Below are positions 1 through 7,002 of a stretch of 36,623 nt of DNA, piece after piece. Each line of letters begins with the position of its first letter. Within the stretch, counting starts at the first letter, position 1. Under the pieces are notes generated by a model that made no database searches, had not been told where the DNA came from, and worked only from the letters and a program-made list of their open reading frames with translations. This DNA comes from Acidimicrobiaceae bacterium (GTDB lineage Bacteria; Actinomycetota; Acidimicrobiia; Acidimicrobiales; RAAP-2), in assembly GCA_027306605.1 (NCBI GenBank), contig DAHUZK010000068.1, positions 1 to 36,623 of the forward strand, in the 5' to 3' direction. Made by a program: the position numbers and the translations under genes.

Positions 1-64
1 GGGCGTGGCGCCGTCGGTTCCGGTCACCGGCGACCTGTACGAGGAGGGATCGGCCCAGTCGTAG
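1..64 (+). CDS. 3' end of a host gene (partial, unidentified)
   Basis: Frame 2 is open from the window edge to a TAG at 62-64 and ends with a hydrophilic tail, ...DLYEEGSAQS. It lies outside attL, so it would be chromosomal, and it would face the MBOAT gene tail to tail in the uninterrupted chromosome. Only about 20 residues are visible, so no family can be named, and another frame is also open here. The reading is tentative. Confidence 0.3.
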   Translation, partial: GVAPSVPVTGDLYEEGSAQS

Positions 65-70
65 GCCACC

Positions 71-111
71 ACACCCTCCCCCCGGCCACCGGGCCGCTCG
101 GTCGGGGGTGT
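71..111. terminator. Possible hairpin terminator in host intergenic DNA
   Basis: ACAC, CCCCG and ACCG in the left arm can pair with CGGT, CGGGG and GTGT in the right arm, with small bulges. It would sit between two convergent host genes before phage insertion. There is no T-run and the stem is imperfect, so this is only a candidate. Confidence 0.25.
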
Positions 112-126
112 CGTCGAGGGGGGCAC

Positions 127-144
127 GGTCAGAAGCGGTAGCAG
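127..144. other. attL: attL core (left prophage junction)
   Basis: GGTCAGAA at 127-134, then CGGTAG at 136-141 and AG at 143-144, match 36414-36431 at 16 of 18 positions, with single differences at 135 and 142. The match lies just outside the integrase gene, as expected for a junction. The identical 8-mer is the likely strand-exchange region. Left of it is host DNA; right of it is the phage arm, which in the circular genome encodes the C-terminus of the repressor. Confidence 0.8.
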
Positions 145-187
145 TCAACCAGGATTCGAGGCACTGGCCATTGACATCGCCGCCTGA
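140..187 (+). pseudogene. Orphaned 3' end of the viral-form repressor gene
   Basis: In the integrated state this stretch is cut off from its gene. If the sequence up to 36421 is joined to 135 onward, the repressor frame continues without a break through 135-187 and ends at TGA 185-187. It adds 17 residues, SGSSQPGFEALAIDIAA. The end, EALAIDIAA, resembles ssrA-type degradation tags, which end in LAA or related hydrophobic-Ala-Ala. The joined frame is read directly from the sequence; the tag function is inferred from the BPs-type phages. Confidence 0.75.
171..176 (+). promoter_or_regulatory. Perfect -35 box upstream of the integrase
   Basis: TTGACA is exact here, 34 bp upstream of the integrase ATG. 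No good -10 hexamer stands at 17-18 nt (AATCGT at 18). It could give weak integrase transcription in the prophage, where the repressor promoter is 36 kb away. The TTG of this box is also an in-frame alternative integrase start. Confidence 0.3.
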
Positions 188-209
188 TTCCGGCAATCGT
201 CTCATTCTC

Positions 210-1073
210 ATGAAGGCGGATACGGATAATGAGAGTCTCCTCGGACGCTTGCGGCTCGACCAGGAGCGGCGGGGGGTGCTGCCCAATTCCATTGTTGCAC
301 GGGAGCGCAGAGTGCGAGCCCTCATGGTGTGGCTCGCGCCAGGCTCGGTCCTCGAAGCCGGACGCGAGGATATCGAGCGCTATTTGGATGGGCTTCAGAT
401 CACTTCGGCCAGCCGAGCCGGCTATCTGTCCCACTTCCACGCCTTCTTCCGGTTCGTCCAGGGCGAGGGTCTGATCGCCGTCATCCCCACCGAGCGCATC
501 ACCCGTCCTCGCCGGCGCCGGCGGCTTCCACGGCCCACCGGCGACGCCGACATCGTCAGGGCGATCGATGAATCCACCGGTGACCTGCGGTGCTTCCTGC
601 TTCTCGCTGCCTACCAGGGACTGAGATGTCAGGAGATTGCCGGCCTCGAGGGCGAGGACATCGACCGGGACGCCCACCTGTTGCTCGTCCGCCACGGCAA
701 GGGCAACAAGGATCGCGTCCTTCCTATGCACCCCGTCGTCGAGGAGGCCCTGGCCTGCATGCCGCTCGGCGGCCCTCTCTTCCGGTTGGCCGACGGGCGC
801 CCGATGCGGCCGCACAACGTCAGCCATTGGATCCAGCGTCACTTCACCCGACTCGGCATTGCCTCGTCTGCCCACCCGCTGCGGCACGCCTTTGCCACCG
901 GGTTCTACCGGCTGAGCCAAGACCTCCGATTGACTCAGGAGCTGCTCGGCCATTCGAGCCCTGCCACTACCGCCATTTATGCAGGATTCGATCCGGCCGG
1001 GGCGAACGCGCTCCGGTCTCTCTCCTTCGGGTCAGAAGTGCCGCTTTCTGATCCGCCCGACGCGGCTGCCTAG
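210..1073 (+). CDS. int: Tyrosine integrase
   Basis: This site-specific recombinase integrates and excises the phage at attP/attB. From the ATG at 210 it is 287 aa. A SAM-like core-binding domain covers about residues 8-90 and the catalytic domain about 108-275. The catalytic set is complete: R139 (GLRCQE), K164 (HGKGNKD), H222-x-x-R225 (HPLRH), H248 (LLGHSS) and nucleophile Y257 (AIYAG). It is XerC-like in size, with little room for an arm-binding domain. The frame is open back to 108, but that part is attL and host sequence, so 210 (or TTG 171) is preferred. In the circular phage it would lie 22 nt behind the repressor stop, in the same direction. It ends PPDAAA, possibly a proteolysis signal. 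Confidence 0.93.
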   Translation: MKADTDNESLLGRLRLDQERRGVLPNSIVARERRVRALMVWLAPGSVLEAGREDIERYLDGLQITSASRAGYLSHFHAFFRFVQGEGLIAVIPTERITRPRRRRRLPRPTGDADIVRAIDESTGDLRCFLLLAAYQGLRCQEIAGLEGEDIDRDAHLLLVRHGKGNKDRVLPMHPVVEEALACMPLGGPLFRLADGRPMRPHNVSHWIQRHFTRLGIASSAHPLRHAFATGFYRLSQDLRLTQELLGHSSPATTAIYAGFDPAGANALRSLSFGSEVPLSDPPDAAA

Positions 1074-1126
1074 GGCTGTGGCTGGACCGACAAGGCCGTC
1101 ACGGTTCCCTGACGCGGCCCTGGACG

Positions 1127-1170
1127 CGACGATGCCCCCGCCCAGCCGTAGCCGAGCGGGGGCATCGTCG
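1127..1170. terminator. Strong bidirectional hairpin terminator
   Basis: A perfect 15-bp stem (1127-1141 with 1156-1170, arm CGACGATGCCCCCGC) closes a 14-nt loop. It lies between the convergent integrase (+) and the last late gene (-). No T-run follows on either strand, but the stem is very stable. It should stop transcription from both sides and shield the integrase from late antisense transcription. Confidence 0.75.
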
Positions 1171-1189
1171 GTTCCCGATATGCAGGCCG

Positions 1190-1212
1190 AGGTGATTCCG
1201 GGCGAATCACCT
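1190..1212. repeat. Dispersed palindrome GATTC-N5-GAATC, copy A
   Basis: The arms AGGTGATTC and GAATCACCT (9 bp, perfect) flank CGGGC. It overlaps the stop codon of the last late gene. It belongs to a family of four exact GATTC-N5-GAATC sites in this prophage, all with G/C-only spacers. Function unknown; a protein-binding site is possible. Confidence 0.55.
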
Positions 1213-1534
1213 ATTCGGTGACGGACACCATCAGGGTCATGACCCGGAGGTCGGTGGTCGGCGAGACGGTGAAGGTGAAGCGGAGACGGAACAGGTCGCC
1301 CGAGGTGAGCTCGGCGGGGCCGTTGAGCTTCTGCGATATCACGTTGCCGGCGACGGTCGGAGCATCGGCAAGAACCACGGTCGACCCGTCCGACACCTTG
1401 GTCATGGCCGCGACCACGTTGCTTACCGATTCGCCGGTGGAGAGGTAGGCCGACGCATCGAAGGGAAGGGTCCAGACCTCGGCGACGGACATGACGAACT
1501 TGCCGGGGACGACGGTCGTCGGATCGGTGGTCAC
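1211..1534 (-). CDS. Virion-associated hypothetical protein, last late gene
   Basis: This 107-aa protein of unknown function has alternating hydrophobic and Thr/Ser/Val residues typical of small beta-rich virion proteins (middle part FDASAYLSTGESVSNVV). The GTG at 1534 is chosen because AGGAGG precedes it by 4 nt; the open frame upstream is Pro/Arg-rich shadow. It closes the late operon before the shared terminator. A fibre or decoration role is suggested only by its neighbours. Confidence 0.65.
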   Translation of the reverse strand: MTTDPTTVVPGKFVMSVAEVWTLPFDASAYLSTGESVSNVVAAMTKVSDGSTVVLADAPTVAGNVISQKLNGPAELTSGDLFRLRFTFTVSPTTDLRVMTLMVSVTE

Positions 1535-1547
1535 GGCGCCTCCTGGA

Positions 1548-2216
1548 TCACGGGAGCTGAGCGGCGAAGGTGTGGGGGCGGGGCGGGGCGGCGAAGGACC
1601 CTGTCCGGTCGGGAGCCGAGAACGATGCCCCGCGGATCGCGGCATAGAACGTCGGGACGAACGTCGCTCCGGAAGGAGCAAGCGAGACGGCGGACGTGCT
1701 CTGAACGGCGAGGACCAGGGGCGGAGGTCCCGTGACCCCGAGGGCGACCGTAGCGCCGGAGGCGACCGGCACCGAGGTGGTGCCGGCGGCCGTCGGGCCC
1801 CAGCCGACCGAGGAGCTGCCCGACACGCTGAAGGAGACGGTGGTCCCGTCGGTGACCCCGAGGGCGACCGTAGCGCCGGAGGCGAGGGCAGCGGCAACCG
1901 ACGCCGCTCCAGCAAGCGTCCACGACGGCGTCCCGGTGGCTGCTGCGGTGACCGTCAGAGGGCCGGCCGCGGTCGGGCCGAGCATCAGCGACGTGGCACC
2001 CGAGACGGCTAGTGACTCGACGCCCTGGGCGCCGACGGCCGGGGCGAAGGCCGTGGCCGAGGCGATGGCGAGCCCGGTGACCGTGCCGGCCCCCGCAACG
2101 GTGCCGGCGACGGACGACGCCGCAGCCACGCCGAGGGCGATATTGGCCGATACGACCGTCGACGGGCCGGCGAGCTGGACGGCGCCGAGCTGGAAGGCCC
2201 CGAGCCGGCCGTCCAT
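1548..2216 (-). CDS. Ala/Val/Thr-rich repetitive structural protein
   Basis: This 222-aa, low-complexity protein is rich in Ala, Val, Thr, Ser and Gly. The segment ASGATVALGVT occurs twice, encoded by an exact 34-bp DNA repeat. Such composition suits an extended beta-structured appendage. It overlaps the upstream gene as TGATG at 2216. Its position among fibre-type genes supports a virion role, but no domain is recognised. Confidence 0.65.
   Translation of the reverse strand: MDGRLGAFQLGAVQLAGPSTVVSANIALGVAAASSVAGTVAGAGTVTGLAIASATAFAPAVGAQGVESLAVSGATSLMLGPTAAGPLTVTAAATGTPSWTLAGAASVAAALASGATVALGVTDGTTVSFSVSGSSSVGWGPTAAGTTSVPVASGATVALGVTGPPPLVLAVQSTSAVSLAPSGATFVPTFYAAIRGASFSAPDRTGSFAAPPRPHTFAAQLP
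1732..1885 (-). repeat. Exact 34-bp direct repeat inside the repetitive gene
   Basis: Positions 1732-1765 and 1852-1885 are identical and 120 nt apart, so the reading frame is kept. They encode the repeated ASGATVALGVT segment. This looks like recent in-frame duplication of a protein repeat, not a mobile element. Confidence 0.8.
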
Positions 2217-2455
2217 CAGTCCTCAGTCCACCCCGTAGGGGTCAGGAGGCCTTCGAGAAAGGCGCCGCGGGCCATCGCCTGTTGCGCCTGCTGATTGCGT
2301 TGCTGGAGGTCGTTGAGCCATGCCTGGACCTCTTGCAGCTCGAGTCGCGCCGCATCCTCGGACTGCGGGACGCCGGGGGGCGTCGGCACGGCCTCGCCGG
2401 CATCCGTCGGTTCGTCGGATTCGGTAGTCGGTGTGGTGTTCGCCTTGGTGGTCAT
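2216..2455 (-). CDS. Small hydrophilic hypothetical protein
   Basis: 79 aa. The N-terminal half is acidic and Thr/Pro-rich. The C-terminal half is a predicted helix rich in Gln and Leu (LNDLQQRNQQAQQAMARG), probably a short coiled coil. The ATG at 2455 follows GAGGAG with 4 nt spacing. It could be a chaperone or linker for the neighbouring fibre proteins; no family is recognised. Confidence 0.65.
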   Translation of the reverse strand: MTTKANTTPTTESDEPTDAGEAVPTPPGVPQSEDAARLELQEVQAWLNDLQQRNQQAQQAMARGAFLEGLLTPTGWTED

Positions 2456-2463
2456 CGAGCTCC

Positions 2464-3654
2464 TCAGGTCGGCAGCGAAGCGCCTTCGGCCCAGGCGGCC
2501 GCGGTGCCGTTCAGCTGCATATAGCGGTATCGGACGGTTCCGGCGTCGTTGTAGGTCAGGAGCAGATAGGTGTTGGTGGCTCCTCCGTAGATCGAGAGCG
2601 TCCCATTGGAGGCGGCCGGGCTGGCCGGCGCGGCCCCGCTGCCCGCGAGGCCGAGGGCAGAGTGGCTGCCCGCACCCTGGATGTCCACGGCATAAACGGG
2701 CGCCGCGCTCGGCGGGTTGTAGCTCCCCCCGAAGGCGCAGGACCCCATGACACTCGCGCCGGCACAGACGAGGTTGAGGGAAACGCCGGTCGCCGCCGGC
2801 AGCCCCTGGATGTAGAGCCCATAGCTGTTTCCGACGCTGCCGCTGCTGCCGACGGCCAGAAGCCTGATGCCGTACCAGTTGGTGATGGTCCCTCCGCCGA
2901 TGCCCGTCGTGGGCGCGAGGTACAAGCCGAAGAAGTTGGCGAGCGAGAGGGCCACATTCGGAACGGCATAGATGGCGGCCGCCGAGGCCCCGGCGAGGGC
3001 CGTCCCTCCCCCCGAGACGGCCACGTCGCTCATCTTGAGGCCGATCCATGCCCACCCGCCGTAGGTTCCCATCGTCGCCGGGAACGTGAACTGCCCGGCG
3101 AGGTAGGCGATGCCCACGTCGACCCCGGGACCGTTCTTCTGCCAGAACTGATTGCTGGCCCAGATCCCCGTGTACGGCGCGTTCTGGGCCGTGTTGACCG
3201 GGCCGACCGGCCAGTAGGCGCTCTGTGCGAGATAGTCGATGCACGACAGATAGCCCGCCATCGTGTTGAATCCGTCGAGGCCGACGGTCCGCTGTGAGAT
3301 GAACGCAACGCCGCCGGAGGGCGACGGCCGTTGGAATCGAACGGCGACGGAGTGGAGGCCGTCGAGCGTCTGCGCGAACGCGGGGACGCTGCCCGTGTTG
3401 GATTGGTTGGGACCGCCGGGCGTCAGATGCGAAGATCCTACGGACTGGCTCATGCGCGCTGGGGCCGCTGAGTTGGAGCCCCAGTTGGCGCGAGCGAGGA
3501 CGCCGAAGTCCGGCGCCGCCTGGCGACCGAAGTTGCCCTCGTATTGGTCGGTGTGGTTGAGGCCGCCCCCGACCGGGATGCCGGTTGGTCCGAGGGCTTG
3601 CGGTCGCCAGGACTTTCCGGGAGGAAGCCCCCGCAGCGTTCCGGATATCGGCAT
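2464..3654 (-). CDS. Probable tail fibre or receptor-binding protein
   Basis: 396 aa, Gly/Ala/Ser/Asn-rich with scattered aromatics, typical of beta-structured phage fibres. The C-terminal part contains GSYNPPSAAPVYAVDIQG and ATNTYLLLTYNDAGTVRYRY, which resemble fibre segments found in many phages. The ATG at 3654 overlaps the upstream stop. It probably contacts the host surface, but the receptor cannot be told from sequence. Confidence 0.6.
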   Translation of the reverse strand: MPISGTLRGLPPGKSWRPQALGPTGIPVGGGLNHTDQYEGNFGRQAAPDFGVLARANWGSNSAAPARMSQSVGSSHLTPGGPNQSNTGSVPAFAQTLDGLHSVAVRFQRPSPSGGVAFISQRTVGLDGFNTMAGYLSCIDYLAQSAYWPVGPVNTAQNAPYTGIWASNQFWQKNGPGVDVGIAYLAGQFTFPATMGTYGGWAWIGLKMSDVAVSGGGTALAGASAAAIYAVPNVALSLANFFGLYLAPTTGIGGGTITNWYGIRLLAVGSSGSVGNSYGLYIQGLPAATGVSLNLVCAGASVMGSCAFGGSYNPPSAAPVYAVDIQGAGSHSALGLAGSGAAPASPAASNGTLSIYGGATNTYLLLTYNDAGTVRYRYMQLNGTAAAWAEGASLPT

Positions 3655-4064
3655 CAGAAGCTTCCGCCCGAGCAGTTGACCTGGACTGGCTGGCTGGCGA
3701 CCGTGGAAGTGATCGACAGATACTCGGACCCGTTCAGGGTGAGTCCGGCGTAGGACAGCTCAAAGTTCTCGCCTTGCGCCATCGCTGTCGAGATGTTGAA
3801 GGCGTCGACGAGATAGTAATCCGTCGTGAGGATGTCCGAGGCGTTGTACCCGGCGCCGTGACGCCAGAGGAGGACCTGTCCGTCGATCGAGGTACCGATG
3901 ATGAGGACGTTCACGATGTCGATCTTGGCGCCCTGGGCACCAGCGGTGTAGAGCGTCACCTGGCCGGTGGGCCCGGGAGTGACGTAGGCGATATTGGCAG
4001 TGGCCGAGCAGACGGCCGAGCTCGTAAATGGGGCGGTCGATGCGAATTCGGCATTGGAAGCCAT
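3654..4064 (-). CDS. Small virion protein, beta-rich
   Basis: 136 aa, unknown function. Strands rich in Val, Ile, Thr and Tyr are separated by Gly/Asn turns (KIDIVNVLIIGTSIDGQVLL), which suggests a beta-sandwich. The ATG at 4064 follows GGGGACCC. It lies in a run of fibre-type genes with stop/start overlaps, so a virion surface role is likely. Confidence 0.6.
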   Translation of the reverse strand: MASNAEFASTAPFTSSAVCSATANIAYVTPGPTGQVTLYTAGAQGAKIDIVNVLIIGTSIDGQVLLWRHGAGYNASDILTTDYYLVDAFNISTAMAQGENFELSYAGLTLNGSEYLSITSTVASQPVQVNCSGGSF

Positions 4065-4071
4065 GGGTCCC

Positions 4072-4596
4072 CTATCGAGTGAAGATCAACTGATCGATCA
4101 GTGTCACCGGCGGCGTCGCGGCTCCGGCGGTCACCGGGCAGCTCTTGTCCATGCAGTCGGCGGTGTTGACGACCGATGCCCCTCCGACCAGGTAGGTCTC
4201 GGCGTAGAGAACGGCACTGGCCGGGATGACGGGCTTGATCGGGCCGAGCACGCCCGACGACGGTGTCCAGTTCACGACCGTGCACTCGGCCCCAAGGTGA
4301 TAGGCGAAGCCGGCGATCGGGTCCCACGTCACGATGTCCCGCCGGTCGTTGGTCGGAGAGGGGATGCCCGAGATGGTCCCCCCGACGGCCGCATACGTCG
4401 TGCCGTTTACGACCGCAGTTCCACTCGAGGTGATGACGGCCAGGGCCGTTCCCGTGCCCGTGATGGCCGTCGACGATGCCCATCCGGACGCCGGGTTGCT
4501 GAACGCCGCCACGATGGCGGCGACGTCCACCTTGTCGATGATCGCCTGGCCCGGATGGGTGGGACCGTCCTGGGCGTCGTAGAGGACGAGGGCCAT
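4072..4596 (-). CDS. Virion-associated hypothetical protein
   Basis: 174 aa from the ATG at 4596, one base after the upstream stop; the open frame extends to 4635 but that part belongs to the preceding gene. Two cysteines lie close together near the C-terminus (DCMDKSCPV). The N-terminus ALVLYDAQDGPT is compact and the middle is Thr/Gly/Ala-rich. No family is recognised; context suggests a tail accessory protein. Confidence 0.6.
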   Translation of the reverse strand: MALVLYDAQDGPTHPGQAIIDKVDVAAIVAAFSNPASGWASSTAITGTGTALAVITSSGTAVVNGTTYAAVGGTISGIPSPTNDRRDIVTWDPIAGFAYHLGAECTVVNWTPSSGVLGPIKPVIPASAVLYAETYLVGGASVVNTADCMDKSCPVTAGAATPPVTLIDQLIFTR

Positions 4597-4597
4597 G

Positions 4598-5230
4598 TCA
4601 GGTGAGCGACACCGTGAGGTTGCTGGCCGGGACACTCACGGCCACACCGGCCACCGTGGCGACGGCCGAGGGCGAGGCGAGGAGGCCCCAGGCCCGCACG
4701 TTGGTCGGAGTGGCGTCGTAGACCACCCCACCGACGATCTGGCCCCAGGAGGCGGTGGTCGTCCCGAAGGCCAGCGAGCTGAGGTTGAGCACGGAGGCCG
4801 GGTCGCCGCCAGCCTGGAGCACCCAGTTGGTCCCGTTGTTGGTGACGGTGGGTCGCGCGTACCCGCTTCCCGAGGGTTCGAGGGACCCGACCGTCGTGAC
4901 CGTGCCCGCGGCCATGAGCGTCGAGATCTCGGTCCAGGTGACCGTGCCGTCGACCACGGTGCCACCGACCGCCGTGGGCCACGTGGGCTCGGCCGCGCCC
5001 GTCGTACCGGCGGTGGTGCATTTGAACACCCGACCGGCCGTGGCCGGCGCCCGGGAGGCGAAGGCTGTCACCGGGATGACGTAGGCGTTGAGGGCCACGC
5101 CCGTCGAGGCCAGCCAGGTCGGAGCGACCAGGAGCCCGATGGTGTGCGTGGCAGGGACGCCGCTCGGCACGACGGCGCCGAACTCGGCGGCCAGGCCCTG
5201 CTTCTCGACGGTGGTGGCAAGTGGGGACAT
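4598..5230 (-). CDS. Minor tail or fibre protein
   Basis: 210 aa. It contains GTTGAAEPTWPTAVGG followed by TVVDGTVTWTE, a pattern very common in caudoviral fibre and baseplate-associated proteins, where it forms a small beta module (about residues 70-105). The ATG at 5230 overlaps the stop of the peptidase gene. The surrounding frame that is open to 5644 is shadow. Confidence 0.7.
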   Translation of the reverse strand: MSPLATTVEKQGLAAEFGAVVPSGVPATHTIGLLVAPTWLASTGVALNAYVIPVTAFASRAPATAGRVFKCTTAGTTGAAEPTWPTAVGGTVVDGTVTWTEISTLMAAGTVTTVGSLEPSGSGYARPTVTNNGTNWVLQAGGDPASVLNLSSLAFGTTTASWGQIVGGVVYDATPTNVRAWGLLASPSAVATVAGVAVSVPASNLTVSLT

Positions 5231-5742
5231 CAGGGCTCCTTCGGTTCGGCGGCGAGCAGGAGCTCGGCCGGGCTTACTTGGTAGAGATCGGGCCAGTTGT
5301 GGACCCAGCCCCCGCACCGCCAGGACTCGGCGGTGAGGGCGGAGCAGATCCAGGTGTCCGGCAGCATCACGTCGAGGAACGACGGCAGGAGGATCGTGAC
5401 CAGGGCGCTGGCGATGGTGAGGAAGCCGTAGCGGCGGCCCACCTGCGCCCGGGCGAAGGCCAAGACGGCCGTGCGGTCCGTTCCGGCCGGTGCAGCCAGG
5501 ACGACGTAGGACCCGCCCGGGGCCACGCTGGCGAGCTTCGCCCCGCGGGTCACCCCGCGGGCTTCGGCCTGGATCACGGTCCAGCCGTCGAGCCTCTTCT
5601 CGTCGAGCACGGCCACATGGTTGTAGGCCGCCCCGCCGCGCCACCGCAGCCGCTCGGCCAGGCGGATGGCCCGCGAGATGATTCCCGTCGAATGGCAGAA
5701 GACGAGATCCCCCGGCTTCGCCTCGTCCAGGGTGATGGTCAC
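5230..5742 (-). CDS. NlpC/P60-like permuted papain-fold peptidase or amidase
   Basis: 170 aa. The N-terminal PGDLVFCHSTG and NHVAVLDE (His42) with a downstream WICSALTAESW (Cys133) match the circularly permuted papain-like fold (YiiX/YaeF type), in which His precedes Cys. It probably cleaves peptide or amide bonds in peptidoglycan, either in lysis or in entry. It lies next to membrane proteins and about 1.5 kb from a second lytic enzyme. The GTG at 5742 overlaps the upstream stop (GTGA). Confidence 0.7.
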   Translation of the reverse strand: MTITLDEAKPGDLVFCHSTGIISRAIRLAERLRWRGGAAYNHVAVLDEKRLDGWTVIQAEARGVTRGAKLASVAPGGSYVVLAAPAGTDRTAVLAFARAQVGRRYGFLTIASALVTILLPSFLDVMLPDTWICSALTAESWRCGGWVHNWPDLYQVSPAELLLAAEPKEP

Positions 5743-6038
5743 GTCCGTGCCTTCGGTAGCAGTCGGTGGGCCAGCCCGGTCACCCGGTTGGTGGTCAGGT
5801 AGCTGGTGACGGCCGTGAGCAGGAGGAGCACCTGGGTGTCGATCGAGAACAGGCCCGTCTTCACGTAGGCTCCGGCGGTCACGGCCGTGCCGATTCGGGA
5901 CGAATAATCGTTGCAGGCGTCCATAAGCCCGGGCCAGTGGCGGAGGTTGCGGGCCTCGGCGATCACCAGCGTGGTGGCGAAGGTGTCCTGGCAGACCATG
6001 GCGACCACGGTGACCACCGCGAGCAGGGGGAGGTTCAC
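5739..6038 (-). CDS. Small membrane protein of the lysis cassette
   Basis: 99 aa from GTG 6038, overlapping the preceding stop. An N-terminal hydrophobic stretch (LPLLAVVTVVAMVC) and a later one (IDTQVLLLLTAVTSYL) suggest two membrane segments, with a basic tail. Size, topology and place between lytic enzymes fit a holin or holin-like protein, but no family motif is seen. Confidence 0.6.
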   Translation of the reverse strand: MNLPLLAVVTVVAMVCQDTFATTLVIAEARNLRHWPGLMDACNDYSSRIGTAVTAGAYVKTGLFSIDTQVLLLLTAVTSYLTTNRVTGLAHRLLPKART

Positions 6039-6154
6039 GGGTCGTCTTCGAGGGTCAGGCAGTCGCCCCGGTGCCACCGGTGCCGCAGGCATACGGCCCA
6101 GCAGTGATCGCGATCACGACAGCGAGTGAGCCGGCGCCAGGCCCGGGCGATCAT
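6035..6154 (-). CDS. 39-aa Cys/His/Trp-rich mini-protein
   Basis: The ATG at 6154 overlaps the upstream stop (ATGA) and its own stop overlaps the next start (GTGA), so it is embedded in the coupled operon. It is very basic, with cysteines and histidines in the pattern CRDRDHCWAVCLRHRWH, and could bind a metal. No relative is recognised. The two-sided coupling is the main evidence that it is real. Confidence 0.55.
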   Translation of the reverse strand: MIARAWRRLTRCRDRDHCWAVCLRHRWHRGDCLTLEDDP

Positions 6155-6504
6155 CTCCGCGCCTCCGCCGGTCCGAGGGTCGCCAGTACGGCGAGGATCC
6201 GTTCGTGGCCCTGGTCCAGCTGCAGGAGCAGCCGTTCCTCGGCCTCCTCGATCCGGGCGAAATGAGCGCCCTGCTCCGTCCGGTCGTCGATGCGTTCTGC
6301 CTTGACGTTGACCAATGCGGCGATCCAGGCCCCGAGGTGGGTGGCGAACAGGGCCCAGGCCGAGATGAAGGCGATCCACAGGACCGAGGTGCGGAACACC
6401 GGGATGACGAGCGTCACCGGCATCATCACCAGCCACAGGACGGTCAGCGCCCCGTTGAACCACGTCTGAACCCTCGGTTTGGCCAACCACAGGGCCGCGG
6501 CCAT
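6151..6504 (-). CDS. Holin-like membrane protein
   Basis: 117 aa with two strongly hydrophobic segments (LTVLWLVMMPVTLVIPVF and VLWIAFISAWALFATHLGAW) and a charged, helical cytoplasmic tail (ARIEEAEERLLLQLDQG). Two membrane spans plus a charged tail are typical of class II holins. It lies 6 nt after the Acb2 gene. The holin role is inferred from topology and neighbourhood. Confidence 0.65.
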   Translation of the reverse strand: MAAALWLAKPRVQTWFNGALTVLWLVMMPVTLVIPVFRTSVLWIAFISAWALFATHLGAWIAALVNVKAERIDDRTEQGAHFARIEEAEERLLLQLDQGHERILAVLATLGPAEARR

Positions 6505-6510
6505 GTGGGG

Positions 6511-6882
6511 TCAGCCGGCGGCCGGCGGCGCGGCCACGTCGGCCGGGGCCGCGGCGGGAGCCACTTCGGGGGCCGGGGGAGCCACCGGTGGCGTCGCGGC
6601 CGGTGCGGCGGGGGACGGCTCGGGAACGGCGGCGGGGGCGACGGGCTGGTTGCGGGCGATGTGGGCGTGCAGCCAGTGGTCGGCCTCCTCCAGGGCGGTC
6701 ACGGCGAGCGAGAGCTCACGGCTCGGGCCGGCGACCGTGCCCGCGGCGGCGACGGCGTCCTTGGTGGCGGTGGCGAGGATGGTGCGCACCTCCTCGTGGG
6801 CCTTCGCCGCCAGGTCGGACAGGTTCGGGTGGTAAGCGAAGCGGTGCTCGATGTCGATGGCCAGCTCGGACAGGGTGCTCAT
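6511..6882 (-). CDS. acb2: Acb2-family anti-CBASS cyclic-nucleotide sponge
   Basis: The 123-aa form starts at ATG 6882, preceded by AAAGG at 7 nt. The first 80 residues match the Acb2/Tad1 hairpin family: RFAYHP (14-19), SRELSLAVTALEEA (54-67), W70 and IARN (75-78). Acb2 proteins form hexamers that sequester the cyclic oligonucleotide signals of CBASS immunity so that the effector is not activated. After residue 80 comes a roughly 40-residue Pro/Ala-rich tail not usual in the short family members. It is expressed with the late lysis genes. Confidence 0.82.
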   Translation of the reverse strand: MSTLSELAIDIEHRFAYHPNLSDLAAKAHEEVRTILATATKDAVAAAGTVAGPSRELSLAVTALEEADHWLHAHIARNQPVAPAAVPEPSPAAPAATPPVAPPAPEVAPAAAPADVAAPPAAG

Positions 6883-7002
6883 GGGTGTGCCTTTCGGTTG
6901 GACGGGTGCTACGGATGGAACAGGGCGACGCCGGCGGATGGCCCGAACCAGGGCCGCCGCACCGGCGAGGGGGACTGGAAAGAGCCAGATCCAGTGGGTC
7001 AC
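6511..7002 (-). CDS. Long in-frame form of Acb2 with a membrane anchor
   Basis: The same frame stays open upstream to a GTG at 7002 that overlaps the preceding stop (GTGA), the usual coupling in this operon. The extra 40 residues are a hydrophobic segment (WIWLFPVPLAGAAALV) followed by RAIRRRR, a plausible single membrane anchor with a cytoplasmic basic flank. Two nested products, one soluble and one anchored, are possible. Alternatively, the upstream part is a relic of a small membrane gene that fused to acb2. Confidence 0.55.
   Translation of the reverse strand: MTHWIWLFPVPLAGAAALVRAIRRRRPVPSVAPVQPKGTPMSTLSELAIDIEHRFAYHPNLSDLAAKAHEEVRTILATATKDAVAAAGTVAGPSRELSLAVTALEEADHWLHAHIARNQPVAPAAVPEPSPAAPAATPPVAPPAPEVAPAAAPADVAAPPAAG

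Noticed and set aside
1..209. tRNA gene as integration site
   Set aside because: No cloverleaf is found at either junction; the duplicated core matches the end of the MBOAT gene.
108..209. N-terminal extension of the integrase to 108
   Set aside because: This part crosses attL into host DNA, so it would not exist in the free phage and has no ribosome site.
129..953. 274-codon ORF antisense to the integrase
   Set aside because: It is a shadow of the integrase in composition. Its end (CYRF) arises because the att core resembles the end of the MBOAT gene.
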